Positions 1 to 8,420 of a stretch of 13,106 nucleotides of DNA are shown here, one piece after another (the stretch's first letter is position 1; each line of letters begins with the position of its first letter). The translations under genes and the position numbers were made by a program. The DNA comes from Dictyocoela muelleri (lineage: Eukaryota; Microsporidia): NCBI GenBank assembly GCA_016256075.1, contig SDVU01000470.1:1-13106 (forward strand), read 5' to 3'. Below the pieces are notes generated by a model. The model saw only the letters and a list, made by a program, of their open reading frames with translations. It was not told the origin of the DNA and searched no databases.

Positions 1-1
1 A

Positions 2-64
2 ATTAACTATTATTCCAATGGTTGTGGGTCTTCGGAGTTCTGCAACCATAGAATAGTAGTTAAT
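2..64 (+). repeat. Long imperfect hairpin with UUCG-type loop
   Basis: Bases 2-14 pair with 52-64, 16 with 51, and 18-25 with 42-49, leaving one bulged base and one mismatch. The apex can fold further: 26-30 pairs with 35-40 around one bulge, closing a c(UUCG)g tetraloop at 30-35. Two of the pairs (10/56 and 25/42) are T-G wobbles when the plus strand is read as RNA. On the minus strand they would be A-C mismatches, so a plus-strand transcript fits better. The element is richer in G+C than its surroundings. It could be a structured RNA, the end of a foldback element, or a palindrome at an assembly edge, since it lies at the first base of the window. The pairing is seen directly; the function is unknown. 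Confidence 0.6.
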
Positions 65-310
65 AAACATTTACAATTAATCTGTATACCTCAATAACAA
101 TGACCAAACTAAAACTTTTGAGATAATAAAAATGAACGATAAAAAATAAATTTGAGACTTAAGATAATAGGCAATAATTTTAAATAAACGACAGAGATTG
201 AATAGAATGTAATGATTTAACACAGTGACTTATATCTAAATTATAATTTTTTTTCTTTGATATTTATCGATGTAATGTAAATGCTTACGAATTGATAAAA
301 TTTGATTAAA

Positions 311-601
311 TAATGATAAAAATACACAATTTTATAGTAAATATAATTAATAATAAAAATTTAATTTTTTTTTGAATTGGGTTCTTCCACATATGAATAG
401 TGATACAAAACCTCTTTTTGTGATTTATAATGAATGATATGAATTTTATAAATAAATAATGATTAAAAGACATAATTTTATGATAAATATAATTAATAAA
501 AAGAATTTAATTTTTTGAATTTGTTTCTTCCACATATGAAAATCGTTTTTTAACCATCTTTTTGTGATAGATTATGAATAGATATGAATTTTATAAATAA
601 A
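311..601. repeat. Two-copy diverged tandem repeat, unit about 146 bp
   Basis: Copy 1 (311-456) and copy 2 (457-601) share the same order of words: taatgat at the start, then ataattaata, then atttaatttttt, then ttcttccacatatgaa, then tctttttgtgat, and finally tatgaattttataaataa. They differ by many substitutions and several short indels, so the duplication is not recent. No convincing reading frame crosses it. The start of a possible third unit (atgataag after 600) fades out at once. It could be a minisatellite or the remains of a longer repeated element. Confidence 0.7.
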
Positions 602-2170
602 TGATAAGAAAATAAAGTAATGCAAGATCTTTTAATTGCCTAATTATAAAAGCTTTTAAAATGTATAATACAAATTTATCAATGATATTTTCATAATCTT
701 ATATTTAATATTAAACTGCTTCAGTGATTAATAATGATAGCTAAAATTTTAAAAGTTTTTTTTTAAATATGAATATAGCGATTAAAAGTTTAGATTAAGA
801 TTATAAGCTATCGGATCTTTTGAAAAAAATTATAAATGATAGTGATAAATATAATTTATAAAAAAAATCTTAATACAAAATCATTCTGAAAAAAAATTAG
901 ATCTCTATCTAATAAAAATTGTTTTAAATAATTTTAGAAATTCAATAAATAAAATCTCTGGAACCATTTTCTTTTCCAAGAAACAAATGTATACAAAATG
1001 TTGCACAAGATTTTCAAAATAATCTAAAAGTATAAAAGTATCAAAAGTTTGTTAATTAATACAAAAAAAAATCTTTCATCAATTTATATAGATATGAAAC
1101 TTTTCTGATTTAAAGATATTTATGTAGTACCGTTGATGTATAATACAATAAATGTAGAATTTAATGTAATTTAGATTAATTTTTTGTTATTTTCATTCCG
1201 AGTTTATTTTTAATATATTTTTACAAACTTAATTATCAGAATTTCAATCCGGAAATTATTATTTTTTTAAATGGTTTAGAAATAAAACCACAGCTTTAAT
1301 TTGATAAAAAATTTATGTCGATAATTGGAATTCTTAATATTTTTTTTTATTAATATATACAAATTAACGTTTATATAATAAAAAAATTTTATATTAATGA
1401 TGGCATAAAATATATTTGTGATTATGTTTTAAACAGAAAATGATTATAAATTGTTAAACTAAATTTTTTTGAAATAGCTAGAAAAATTTCGAAATTTTAA
1501 AATATAAAAAGGAAGTGTGGGAGTGTTAAATTATTAATGTGTCCAAAAAATTTCTTTAAAAAATAAATAATAATAAAAAAAATGTATTTATTTTATTACA
1601 CTTTTAATATTTTAAATATTGAAATCCTTACTAATTTAAATTATAATTAAAAACACATTTAAACTATGAAAAAGGTTCGATTTTAGAATCATAATTTGAT
1701 TTCATACATTTTTCTGTTAAGTCGATATTCTTAATATTTTAGCATAATATTTTCTTTTTTTTTAGAATTCATATTTACAGATATATCGTATAAATAGAAT
1801 ATATATTACACATAAAGGAAAGTTTCATGTTAATTGAATCATATGATAATATAAAAACGAATGTAACTACAATAAAAATTTATAGAGAAGCGAAAGTTTA
1901 AAAATATTGAATACTTGATTTAATATTTTATTAAATAAATTTTGTATAAAATATATTTTTCTCCAGTTATATGACAATTTATAGTCAATTTTTATACGTT
2001 GCTTAGAAACTTATAAATAAATAAAACAAAATAAAACTATACAAATATGATAAATAATAGAAACGTCTTTTATTTTATAGACACAAATAGATAAATACTT
2101 AAATTTGATTGGGATTTATTTATTATTTTTTTATGATAAAATATTCTTAAAGCATAATTATTTAACTGTG
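602..2170. other. AT-rich spacer without recognisable genes
   Basis: I see no supportable coding region, RNA gene or transposon motif here on either strand. The stretch is dominated by A and T runs, and stops occur at about the density expected by chance in every frame. Short A-rich words on the minus strand near 2110-2135, just past the LINE stop codon, could be the worn 3' tail of that element, but no clean poly(A) or target-site duplication can be made out. Confidence 0.6.
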
Positions 2171-2990
2171 TCAAAATAAATTTTTTTTACAGAAACGTGT
2201 GTTTAATTTATCTTTTATTTTTTTATACAATTTTAACATGAACTTTTTCTTCATATCCTTGTCATTTAGGTCTAATTGAGAATATTCCTCATTTATCAAA
2301 TACGCAATATTTTCCCATTCCTGAGCATATAACCTTTTAAAAGTTAAAAGGCTTAGAATTTAATTATCCTTAGTATTAATAATATGATCATTTAAGTATC
2401 CTAAATCTGTAACTTCTATATTAAAATCTTTTGATTGCATAATAAACAATAGTAAACTTACTTCTTATCCTCAAAAATTTTCTTTACAAGTTTCCGCGAT
2501 ACAGAAGATCTAAAGCTTCAATGTATTTTCAACATAGAGAATTTTAGATCTATCATCGACGTTAACTAACGGAATTAAAGCGTACAATAGATCCGTAGAA
2601 CATTATAAACTTAGGCAGAATATTTTTTTTAACATTTTTTTCTGTATTCTTTCAAATTTATCAATAGCTGTTATTCTAGAAGACAAGAGAATGAGATAAT
2701 TATCTAAATGTGGACGAACATATTTTTTATAAAGATCAATTCTTATAGAAGGTTGTTTAAAATTTCCAGTATGATTATTTATAATTTTCACTATTTTATT
2801 GTGTTTATAGTAATTTTTTTTTTGCAACGCATATATGAAATATTTATATCCATACTTTTTATATTGAAAAAATGACCTATTATTTTATTATCTTTACTTT
2901 TGGAAACGGCTTTTCGTTTATTATAACTTCTTCATCACTATTCGAGAGGAAATAAGATTTCTTATTATTTATTTCATATTTATTTCTAAA
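2171..2990 (-). pseudogene. LINE thumb/connection region and C-terminal tail
   Basis: From about 2830 down to the stop at 2171 a single frame can be followed, with about six in-frame stops. It opens with the LINE thumb signature: IDLYKKYVRPHLDNY, then IDKFERIQKKMLKKIFCL, matching the common l.ktfvrP.ldY ... idklEriQrk.lr.i pattern. ALIPLVNVDDRSKI follows, where other LINEs have an lpl..R segment, then KRLYAQEWENIAYLINEEY and a basic tail, KKKFMLKLYKKIKDKLN. No Cys-His cluster of the usual CCHC type is apparent. Between 2990 and 2830 the frame changes again; FLSNSDEEVIINEKPFPKVK there is the connection segment after YADD. The stop TGA at 2171-2173 is the likely natural end of the protein. Confidence 0.85.
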
Positions 2991-3013
2991 AGAATGCGAA
3001 ATTATCATATCAC

Positions 3014-3806
3014 TTATATTTGACAATCCTTTGTATTTCTGGACATTATTAAAATGTCGTCTGCATAAAGTAATATTTTACAGGTATTAGGAAATTTATT
3101 AGATAAGATTATATCGTCGAGAAAAATATTAAACAATATAGGAGATAATATAGAACCTTGTGGTAGTCCTATATTCATGGGATACTCTGAAAAATAAGAA
3201 TCATTATTTCTAATTTTAAAACAATTATATTCAAATAGCGAAAACAATACTTGCATTAAATTTCCGGAGACACATGCCCGTATACTAATTTATAATATAA
3301 AATTTGCCAGTCAACACAATCATAGGCGTTCTGTATATCTAAAGTAATTATCTTAGCTTTTCCATTAGAACGTCGTAAATATGTATCTAAGACTAATAAA
3401 TGATCCTCTCTTCTACTCTTAATTTAAAACCCTATCTGATTATCAGATATATTCACATTTAACCGTTTTAATATACACTTATCATATACTTTTCTAAGTG
3501 TCTCAGTAATTGATATCAGTTGGATTTTAGACTTACTTTTTGGTATAGGTTTAATGTAAAATATTTATCATTCCTTAGGTATTTGTCTTTTTTTAAACAA
3601 AGGTTATAGAAATCACGGAGTCGTAAAATTATTTCTACGTCGATTTTTTTTAGCAATTCATATTTTATCTGCGAATGACCACCGGATATATTAGACCCTA
3701 ATGATTTTATAATTTCTCTAAGTTCATTAAACTCAATACATTTGATGCTATTAAAATTGTGATAATTGAATTTTTTTATACTTTTTTGTTTTAATATTTC
3801 TTTCAA
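3014..3806 (-). pseudogene. LINE reverse transcriptase domain
   Basis: The RT copies element RNA at the nicked target. The first block is ELREIIKSLGSNISGGHSQI (3516-3806), matching the LINE segment usually seen as a lk..KapG.Dgi block. Next come ETLRKVYDKCILKRLN and NQIGF (the usual QxGF block), then motif A, ITLDIQNAYDCVDW (3319-3348), with the first catalytic Asp. Motif B is GLPQGSILSPILFNIFLDDI (GLPQGS at 3152-3169), and motif C is LLYADDILIMS (YADD at 3056-3067). All three catalytic Asp codons are intact. There are frame changes between 3520 and 3480 and again near 3270. One TAA follows NQIGF. The QG in motif B and the YADD box set it apart from LTR and group II RTs. Confidence 0.93.
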
Positions 3807-4422
3807 TCAATTCATCGATTTCAGTATTTCGCTCCTTATTACTAAAATAGGTAATATCTTTTTCTAAATAGGCATTCGATTTTTTATTTCCTTTCAAATC
3901 ATTCATTGAGTCGACAAAAAATCTATCTTTCGTCGCCAATTTATATATATCAATTTTTTCATTTCCCTTTTTTAAATAATTTTCTTCGGTTTTCAGAAAG
4001 CTATTTTGTATAACAGATTTTTTTTCAGAAGTTTTTTTCGATAAATCTGTATTGTTTGATTCTATCGTATAGCTTTCAATTTTTAACAAATTTAAGCCAC
4101 TTTTAAGTATACTAATAATATTACAGTATTCTATTTTAATTTCTTTAGATACTATAAAGAATTTATGTTTTTTAATCATTCTTCTTTTTATTTTTTCTTG
4201 TATATCTTTTATTAATAACAATTGATAACAATATCGTTTTCTAAAAATTGTTGTCGTTTTCAGAACACTAATACCTATAATTGTATGATCTGAAAAGTTA
4301 CAATTTTTCTTGTTAATCTCAATATCTATATTTGAAAAGATCTTTTCGGTTTTTATCGAAAATAGACCTTTACTGTAAGTATTAAAATCAAAGGATCTTT
4401 CTATTAGACTATGTTTGCGCAA
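3751..4422 (-). pseudogene. LINE endonuclease end and pre-RT linker (longest open stretch)
   Basis: This is the longest stop-free stretch in the window, 223 codons. It starts within the endonuclease (LIERSFDFNTYSKG is the strand before SDH), passes the SDHTIIGISV motif, and continues into a Lys/Asn/Ile-rich linker that lies between endonuclease and reverse transcriptase in LINEs. The N-terminal Met is an artefact of the frame, since the protein began far upstream. The last 20 codons overlap the next frame (3516-3806), where the first RT block starts, so a frameshift lies between about 3751 and 3806. An open frame this long is unlikely by chance at this base composition, which suggests that part of the LINE died more recently than the small relics elsewhere in the window. 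Confidence 0.8.
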
Positions 4423-4860
4423 CTTGAAGAAAACATGTAGTCTTTTATTCTTGACTCGCCTGTTTTATATCGCTGACTAGAACAGTTTTAATATTTTCTT
4501 CTCGTAAATAGATTTTAACAATGATTCAAAATTTTTTACTCTAGGAGAAACATATATAAAGTAATAATTAATATTATTACATCTCATCATGACGCCCAAC
4601 TCATTATCGTGTATAATATTGAATTTAATATGTTTTTTGACGACTATTAAAATGCCCTCTCCTAACATATGTCTATTTACAACATTTTTACCAGGCTTTG
4701 TATATGCTATGACCTAATTTTTCGGTAAGTCATAATTATCACTCCAAGTCTCAACTAAATAAATCAAATCTATTTTTTTTTAATATTCTGAAGAAAATAA
4801 CTTAAATTTTTTATAATGTGTATAACCATTAATATTTAAGAAGATAAGAGAAAAAATATA
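4200..4860 (-). pseudogene. LINE apurinic-like (APE) endonuclease domain
   Basis: This domain nicks target DNA to prime reverse transcription. The motifs appear in family order: LNINGYTH at the N-terminus (about 4818-4835), DLIYLVETW with the catalytic Glu (ETW at 4744-4752), then VIAYTKPG and GEGILIVVKKH, which match the strand usually written GGv.il. FIYVSPR follows. A worn GDxN motif comes next (about 4460-4477, reading GDIN in one frame and SDIK in another), and it ends with NFSDHTIIG, carrying the SDH catalytic triplet at 4279-4293. Nearly every active-site residue is visible, but across two frames and with stops at three or more points. The switch to the last frame falls around 4420-4480, at the GDxN motif. 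Confidence 0.85.
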
Positions 4861-4899
4861 AGATGAACTGGTTTTTATAACGTTTTTTTCTGGATCTAT

Positions 4900-5362
4900 C
4901 TAATTCTCACACCAAGACAAAAATTCTGAAAAGACAAAAAAAAATTAATTTCAGACAACTTTGAACAGAATTTAGAGAGAGCGATAAAATTGAGTGTGTT
5001 TTTAGTCGAAATTTCAGAAAATCTTTTCTTTGTTGATATGACGCCTTCAGTGTCTCTAAAATGGTTATAAAAGACCGGTTTTGCTTTTATAAGAGAGAGT
5101 CCTTCTCTTAGAACATAGGAAACTGATGTAACAATAATAAGTTCGCATATTTCTTCATTTATATAATGCATGTTTTTTATATGTGCCTTATTTATTGTCG
5201 TGTTTTCCTCGTTAAAATTTATGAGAACCCATATTTTACACCTGGGAATTCCTTTAATATAACATAATGAAAATTTTCGTTTTTTTTCCTTTATAAAATC
5301 TACATTTCTAAGTCCTTGATTAATTTATAAATTGTTAGATTCCTTTTCCTTAACAAATTTCT
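4900..5362 (-). pseudogene. LINE conserved domain containing KGIPR, upstream of the endonuclease
   Basis: This frame reads FSLCYIKGIPRCKI (KGIPR codons about 5239-5259), then HIKNMHYINEEICELIIV and, further on, KAKPVFYNHF and STKKRFSEI. I recall the same layout from LINE proteins of zygomycete-type fungi: a Y-x-x-G-I-x-R strand, then an I-G/N-x-x-I-x-E-L-I-V strand, then a helical part with a basic R-F. There it lies between the N-terminus and the endonuclease, as here. Its role is not established; it may be an RNA-binding fold standing in for a separate ORF1. The stretch from 5171 to 4896 has no stop. A one-base shift near 4905-4925 moves reading into the endonuclease frame, where the end of this domain continues as LSWCEN. 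Moderate confidence in the domain, high in its membership of the LINE. Confidence 0.6.
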
Positions 5363-5369
5363 AATTTTC

Positions 5370-5913
5370 ATATTTCACTTTTACTCTCATTATTTTCATA
5401 AGTTTCTTTTATTAATGGCTGATTTATTTTACTATCATTAGCTCCGGGAAGTTAATTTTTTTCTAAAAAACGGATAAACTGTATATTTCTTTCTTTGAAC
5501 TCATAGAGGATATAATAAAGTACCCTAGCATATTCTTCGTCATAATAAATCCCTCACACAACACACATCTTATTTCCATCATTATTACTTACTAATTTAC
5601 TATCAGAATGACAACAAATACAAATTTATCTATATATCATATTTCCGGCATTTTTTTTCAAAATTTCTTCAAATATTTCAATCATGTTTGTTTGTAGTTC
5701 TTTAGGAGCTGTATTATAATCTGGGCATATTTTTGTGTTACTCTGATTTGTAATATTGATAATATCATCAATAAGGACAAATTGTGTATTTTTATCATCT
5801 AATTTGATTTCAGATATTTCTTTTTTAGCATTAACTGACACATTATCAAATCCTAATTTTCTTTTTTGTATGCCCTAGATTTCGAAGATACTAAATTTGT
5901 TTCTTTTCTTCAT
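5370..5913 (-). pseudogene. LINE N-terminal part, Cys-rich
   Basis: This is one frame of about 180 codons starting at the ATG at 5913, with four in-frame stops (one TAG, two TAA, one TGA) where chance would give many more. It begins with a basic patch (KKRNK, then IQKRK). After an acidic stretch comes a cysteine cluster, ICICCHSD (about 5602-5625), followed some 16 residues later by CVV (about 5555-5565). A CxC...C arrangement of this kind could bind zinc and nucleic acid, as ORF1-like regions of other LINEs do. The fourth ligand is not certain because a stop sits next to it. Downstream, YYDEEYARVLYYI and LPGAND read as ordinary protein. The frame is lost near 5370 and reading continues in another frame. 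The assignment to the LINE rests on position and strand; the zinc role is inference. Confidence 0.6.
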
Positions 5914-6239
5914 CTTTATCAAACGTCATTAATTTCAAATTTTTCTGCTTTTAACTGTCTAAAGGAGGTGACCGACGAATAACATTATTTCCCCTATAAG
6001 ATTCGAATGTGTCTAAACAGAATAAAAGGAGTTATTTTTAATGTCAGAATAACGCATTTTAAATTAGATAAAAAGATTTAAAAAATTATTTTATAAACTG
6101 AGTATATAAGACAATATTTGCAACAGTTTTTACTCGTTATGAAAACTTATTATTATGAAATATCTAAAAACAATGTAGTGTTAAAGAATAAATTTTATAT
6201 TTTATTTTTTTTATATTAATACATACGTAATTACCTATA
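5914..6239. other. Spacer upstream of the LINE, possible remnant of its 5' UTR
   Basis: No gene is seen. The first 80 bases (to about 5995) are a little richer in G+C than what follows, and on the minus strand hold a short ATG frame of seven codons. They may be the worn 5' leader of the LINE, but no boundary or target duplication supports this. The rest is AT-rich and featureless. Confidence 0.4.
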
Positions 6240-6960
6240 CTTTTTTCATGTTCCCGCTATAATGCTAGATTTTATCTATTTTTATCACTTTATTCGATCC
6301 TACTAATCAAACATACGGGAATTTGTATAAGGGATTTTTTCACAATAATTTAGCATTTTACAACTAATTCTTAAAAATTATCCTCTATTACGCTCATGTG
6401 AGAAAACATATAGACTTTATTTTAATATACGAGAGTCATTTTTGACATATTGTCATTAAAGACTAATCTTAATTATGTGTACTAGTACGTAATTTTATTT
6501 TTTATTAATAACTTTACTGACAGACTTTTTAGATAAAATAAGTAGAAAAAAATATTTTTTACAAAAAAATATTATTTTCTACTTATAAAATAAAAACTAT
6601 TCAATTTAAATTAAAAAATATTAAATTATATTTATACATTACATACTTATATTTATATTTCCCAACTCGTGTGTTGTCTTCAACTTTGATCTTTATACCT
6701 TTGGTCGGCTTATAACCATAAATACGAAACTACTTATCTATAAGAACTCTGGCTTACACGATTACATTTTATTTATAACTCAGCAGTCTACATATAATTA
6801 AGAGACTTACAGGAACTTCTTTTATACTTTCCTTAACGCACAAATGTGTTTACACACATCTTAACATTTTGTATTCTTGCTTCTATAATTAATAGAAGAC
6901 ACAGTATTAATCAGAGATACCTGAGTTAAAACGTACAGTATCAATAATTCGATAAATATT
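6240..6960 (-). pseudogene. Faint Tc1/mariner (IS630-like) transposase relic
   Basis: Two separated motifs on the minus strand match the DDE core of this superfamily. FRIYGYKPTKGIKIKVEDN (about 6672-6730) resembles the segment after the first catalytic Asp, commonly R.YGysp.G. A second frame reads VFNDNMSKM (about 6440), like the DN..H block, then FSHMSVIEDNF (about 6376-6408), like YSP.LNPIE..F. The distance between the two motifs is about the usual 75-80 codons if the 49-base hairpin lying between them is left out. The first catalytic Asp and the Pro of the NPIE box are not preserved, and stops are frequent. I see no N-terminal helix-turn-helix or terminal repeats. The short matches could be chance in AT-rich DNA, so this is a modest call. 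Confidence 0.4.
6538..6586. repeat. Near-perfect 23-bp hairpin with 3-base loop
   Basis: Bases 6538-6560 pair with 6564-6586 around the loop at 6561-6563, with one mismatch (6550/6574). The stem contains aagtagaaaa on the left and ttttctactt on the right, so it is not a simple AT run. Weaker pairing may extend outward by several bases. It lies within the putative Tc1/mariner relic. It could be a very small foldback insertion, a palindrome made by a replication template switch, or a structured RNA. Confidence 0.75.
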
Positions 6961-7367
6961 GACCTATTAATATCATATTTATTTATTAATTTCATTACAG
7001 AATTTGATTTAGATACTTAAATTATACATCCAATTGAAAATAAATTTTGTATATATTTCCCTTTAAAAATAAAAAAAACATTTTTTATGAAAAAAACAAA
7101 ACTTATACAAATAGATTCTATAAAAAAACTGAATTTATTAAAAATTTTGGATTCAAAATTGTTTTTTATAACAAACTATTTTATTTAATTTATAAATTTA
7201 TTTTTATTAATGAAAGTTTAATCTGTAAATTTCCTTAAAATTATAAATATTTTGTTTTTTAATTTTTTTTATTTTATATTTTTACTTTCAATATTGTTTT
7301 TTTTTATTTGAAAAAGAAATATAAAAATAAAATAATGCATAAATGAGATTTAAATAAATTATAAAGG
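6961..7367. other. AT-rich spacer
   Basis: The only sizeable frame is 63 codons on the plus strand (7047-7238). It is made almost entirely of Lys, Asn, Phe, Ile and Tyr, as expected from A and T runs, and has no recognisable motif. I do not call it a gene. Nothing else stands out. Confidence 0.55.
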
Positions 7368-7625
7368 TTATATCATTGAATATTTTACTAATAGTAAAAT
7401 ATTATTTGATAATAATAATAAAATACAGTTATTATTACTTGAAAATTTTATTAATATAGTAGTAATATACAACATATTTAGATATAAAAAACTCATTATA
7501 GGAGATCCATCATAGTATATAATAATCATTTGGATTTTTTTAATTTGTTTTAGGACGTTAATAAGACTGCGCTGCAAGACCAATTTTCTATATGCCTTTT
7601 TAAAGACATATAAGGCAGTAGCCAT
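7368..7625 (-). CDS. Unrecognised 85-codon frame starting in a GC-richer island
   Basis: The frame starts at an ATG at 7625 and its first 25 residues are well mixed (MATALYVFKKAYRKLVLQRS), unlike the Lys/Asn/Ile composition of chance frames here. The DNA around its start (about 7555-7645) is clearly richer in G+C than its surroundings. The middle has a YYDGSPIM stretch, and the last 30 residues are hydrophobic and Asn/Leu-rich, ending in a perfect hairpin. I do not recognise a family. It may be a fragment of another transposable element whose later part has decayed, or a small orphan gene. No start-proximal promoter signal can be identified with confidence. Confidence 0.25.
   Translation of the reverse strand: MATALYVFKKAYRKLVLQRSLINVLKQIKKIQMIIIYYDGSPIMSFLYLNMLYITTILIKFSSNNNCILLLLSNNILLLVKYSMI
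7379..7403. repeat. Perfect 11-bp hairpin, 3-base loop
   Basis: Bases 7379-7389 are the exact reverse complement of 7393-7403. It overlaps the last codons of the unrecognised minus-strand frame. With 9 of the 11 pairs A-T, it could be chance or a worn terminator-like structure. Confidence 0.6.
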
Positions 7626-8208
7626 CGTTGCGGCCGACTTAGTCAGCTATATCTTAACAATTAATCGATTAACGATAAAACAAGCAGAGAGAATAGAACA
7701 ATATACAGTAGAAGTAAAAGTATTAAACTACAATTATACATTATAACATAATACATAATGTAGAATAATAAAAGAGTATTATAAGAAAGATAAAAGAGTT
7801 TATAAGAAAAATTTATTTTCTAAGAAAAGATCAATAGAACAATATATAACACACAAAAATGTGTATTACAACTAATAGAAAGTAAAGAAGTATTAATACA
7901 AGTATTAATAAGTACATGGAACAGTATAAAAGAAATATTAAAGAAAACAGTATAGTATAAGAAAGATATCTAAAGAAAGATTATATATAAGTAGAACTTA
8001 GAGATTATACAATAATGCATAATACATAATTATATATATAGAATAATTATTTATAAGAACAATATTAAAGATATTTATAAAAGAGAAAATGTATAATATA
8101 ATATATAATATAAACTGCGATGAAAATGCGATAAATATAATGGGACTAATATGCAATAAAAGTAATATAAAAATAGAAACATTTTACATTATATTATACT
8201 AGAACGTT

Positions 8209-8264
8209 ATTAATATAATGTATGTTATATTAATTTAAAAGTATATATCTTCCAAAATATATAC
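8209..8264. repeat. Two adjacent hairpins
   Basis: The first has a 10-bp stem (8209-8218 with 8225-8234) and a six-base loop. The second has an 8-bp stem (8241-8248 with 8257-8264) and an eight-base loop. Both are perfect but almost purely A-T. Confidence 0.5.
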
Positions 8265-8321
8265 ACATCAGTTATAGTTAAGAAAAATAATTAGATTAAT
8301 TATGAGAAATTATAAGAAGAG

Positions 8322-8420
8322 TTTCTAAAGAAAGTTTGCCATGACATATTTTAGAAATTATTAAAGAGCTACGAAAAGCTTATTTTCGTAGTTCATAAAG
8401 AAAATATCACTAGATATTTT
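8322..8420. repeat. Cluster of three consecutive hairpins
   Basis: The stems are 8322-8329 with 8350-8357 (8 bp), 8367-8377 with 8383-8393 (11 bp including one G-T, loop gctta), and 8401-8408 with 8413-8420 (8 bp, loop acta). The middle stem contains ctacgaaaa opposite ttttcgtag, so it is not a simple AT run. The three lie end to end with spacers of fewer than ten bases, like a folded RNA domain or the terminus of a transcript. Confidence 0.6.

Larger units (their letters stand above)
2171..5913 (-). mobile_element. Degenerate APE-type LINE (non-LTR retrotransposon), nearly full length
   Basis: Read on the minus strand, the parts lie in the order expected of an APE-type LINE. A Cys-rich N-terminus is followed by a conserved domain with KGIPR, an endonuclease (LNINGYTH, ETW, GDIN-like, SDH), a reverse transcriptase (LDIQNAYD, GLPQGS, YADD), a thumb/connection region and a C-terminal tail ending at 2171. 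The ATG at 5913 is the first in its frame after upstream stops and begins M-K-K-R-N-K. About 3.7 kb fits a single-ORF element. The frame changes at least four times and carries a dozen or so in-frame TAA, TAG and TGA codons, so it is dead. I see no clean 5' end, poly(A) tail or target-site duplication. The clade is unresolved. The N-terminal KGIPR-type domain resembles, from memory, LINE proteins of early-diverging fungi. Confidence 0.9.

Noticed and set aside
940-1010. Short minus-strand frame with mixed residues (FENLVQHFVYICFLEKK).
   Set aside because: Only about 36 codons, no start context and no family resemblance.
5962-5973. The minus strand contains tcacctccttta, like the 3' end of bacterial 16S rRNA.
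   Set aside because: It is a twelve-base match with no other rRNA similarity on either side. Coincidence, next to the LINE.
6479-6488. Perfect 10-bp palindrome gtactagtac as an operator-like site.
   Set aside because: A single short palindrome with no neighbouring gene or second copy; expected by chance in 13 kb.
7047-7238. 63-codon plus-strand frame.
   Set aside because: Composition is Lys, Asn, Phe, Ile and Tyr only, as produced by A and T runs; no motif and no homologous context.
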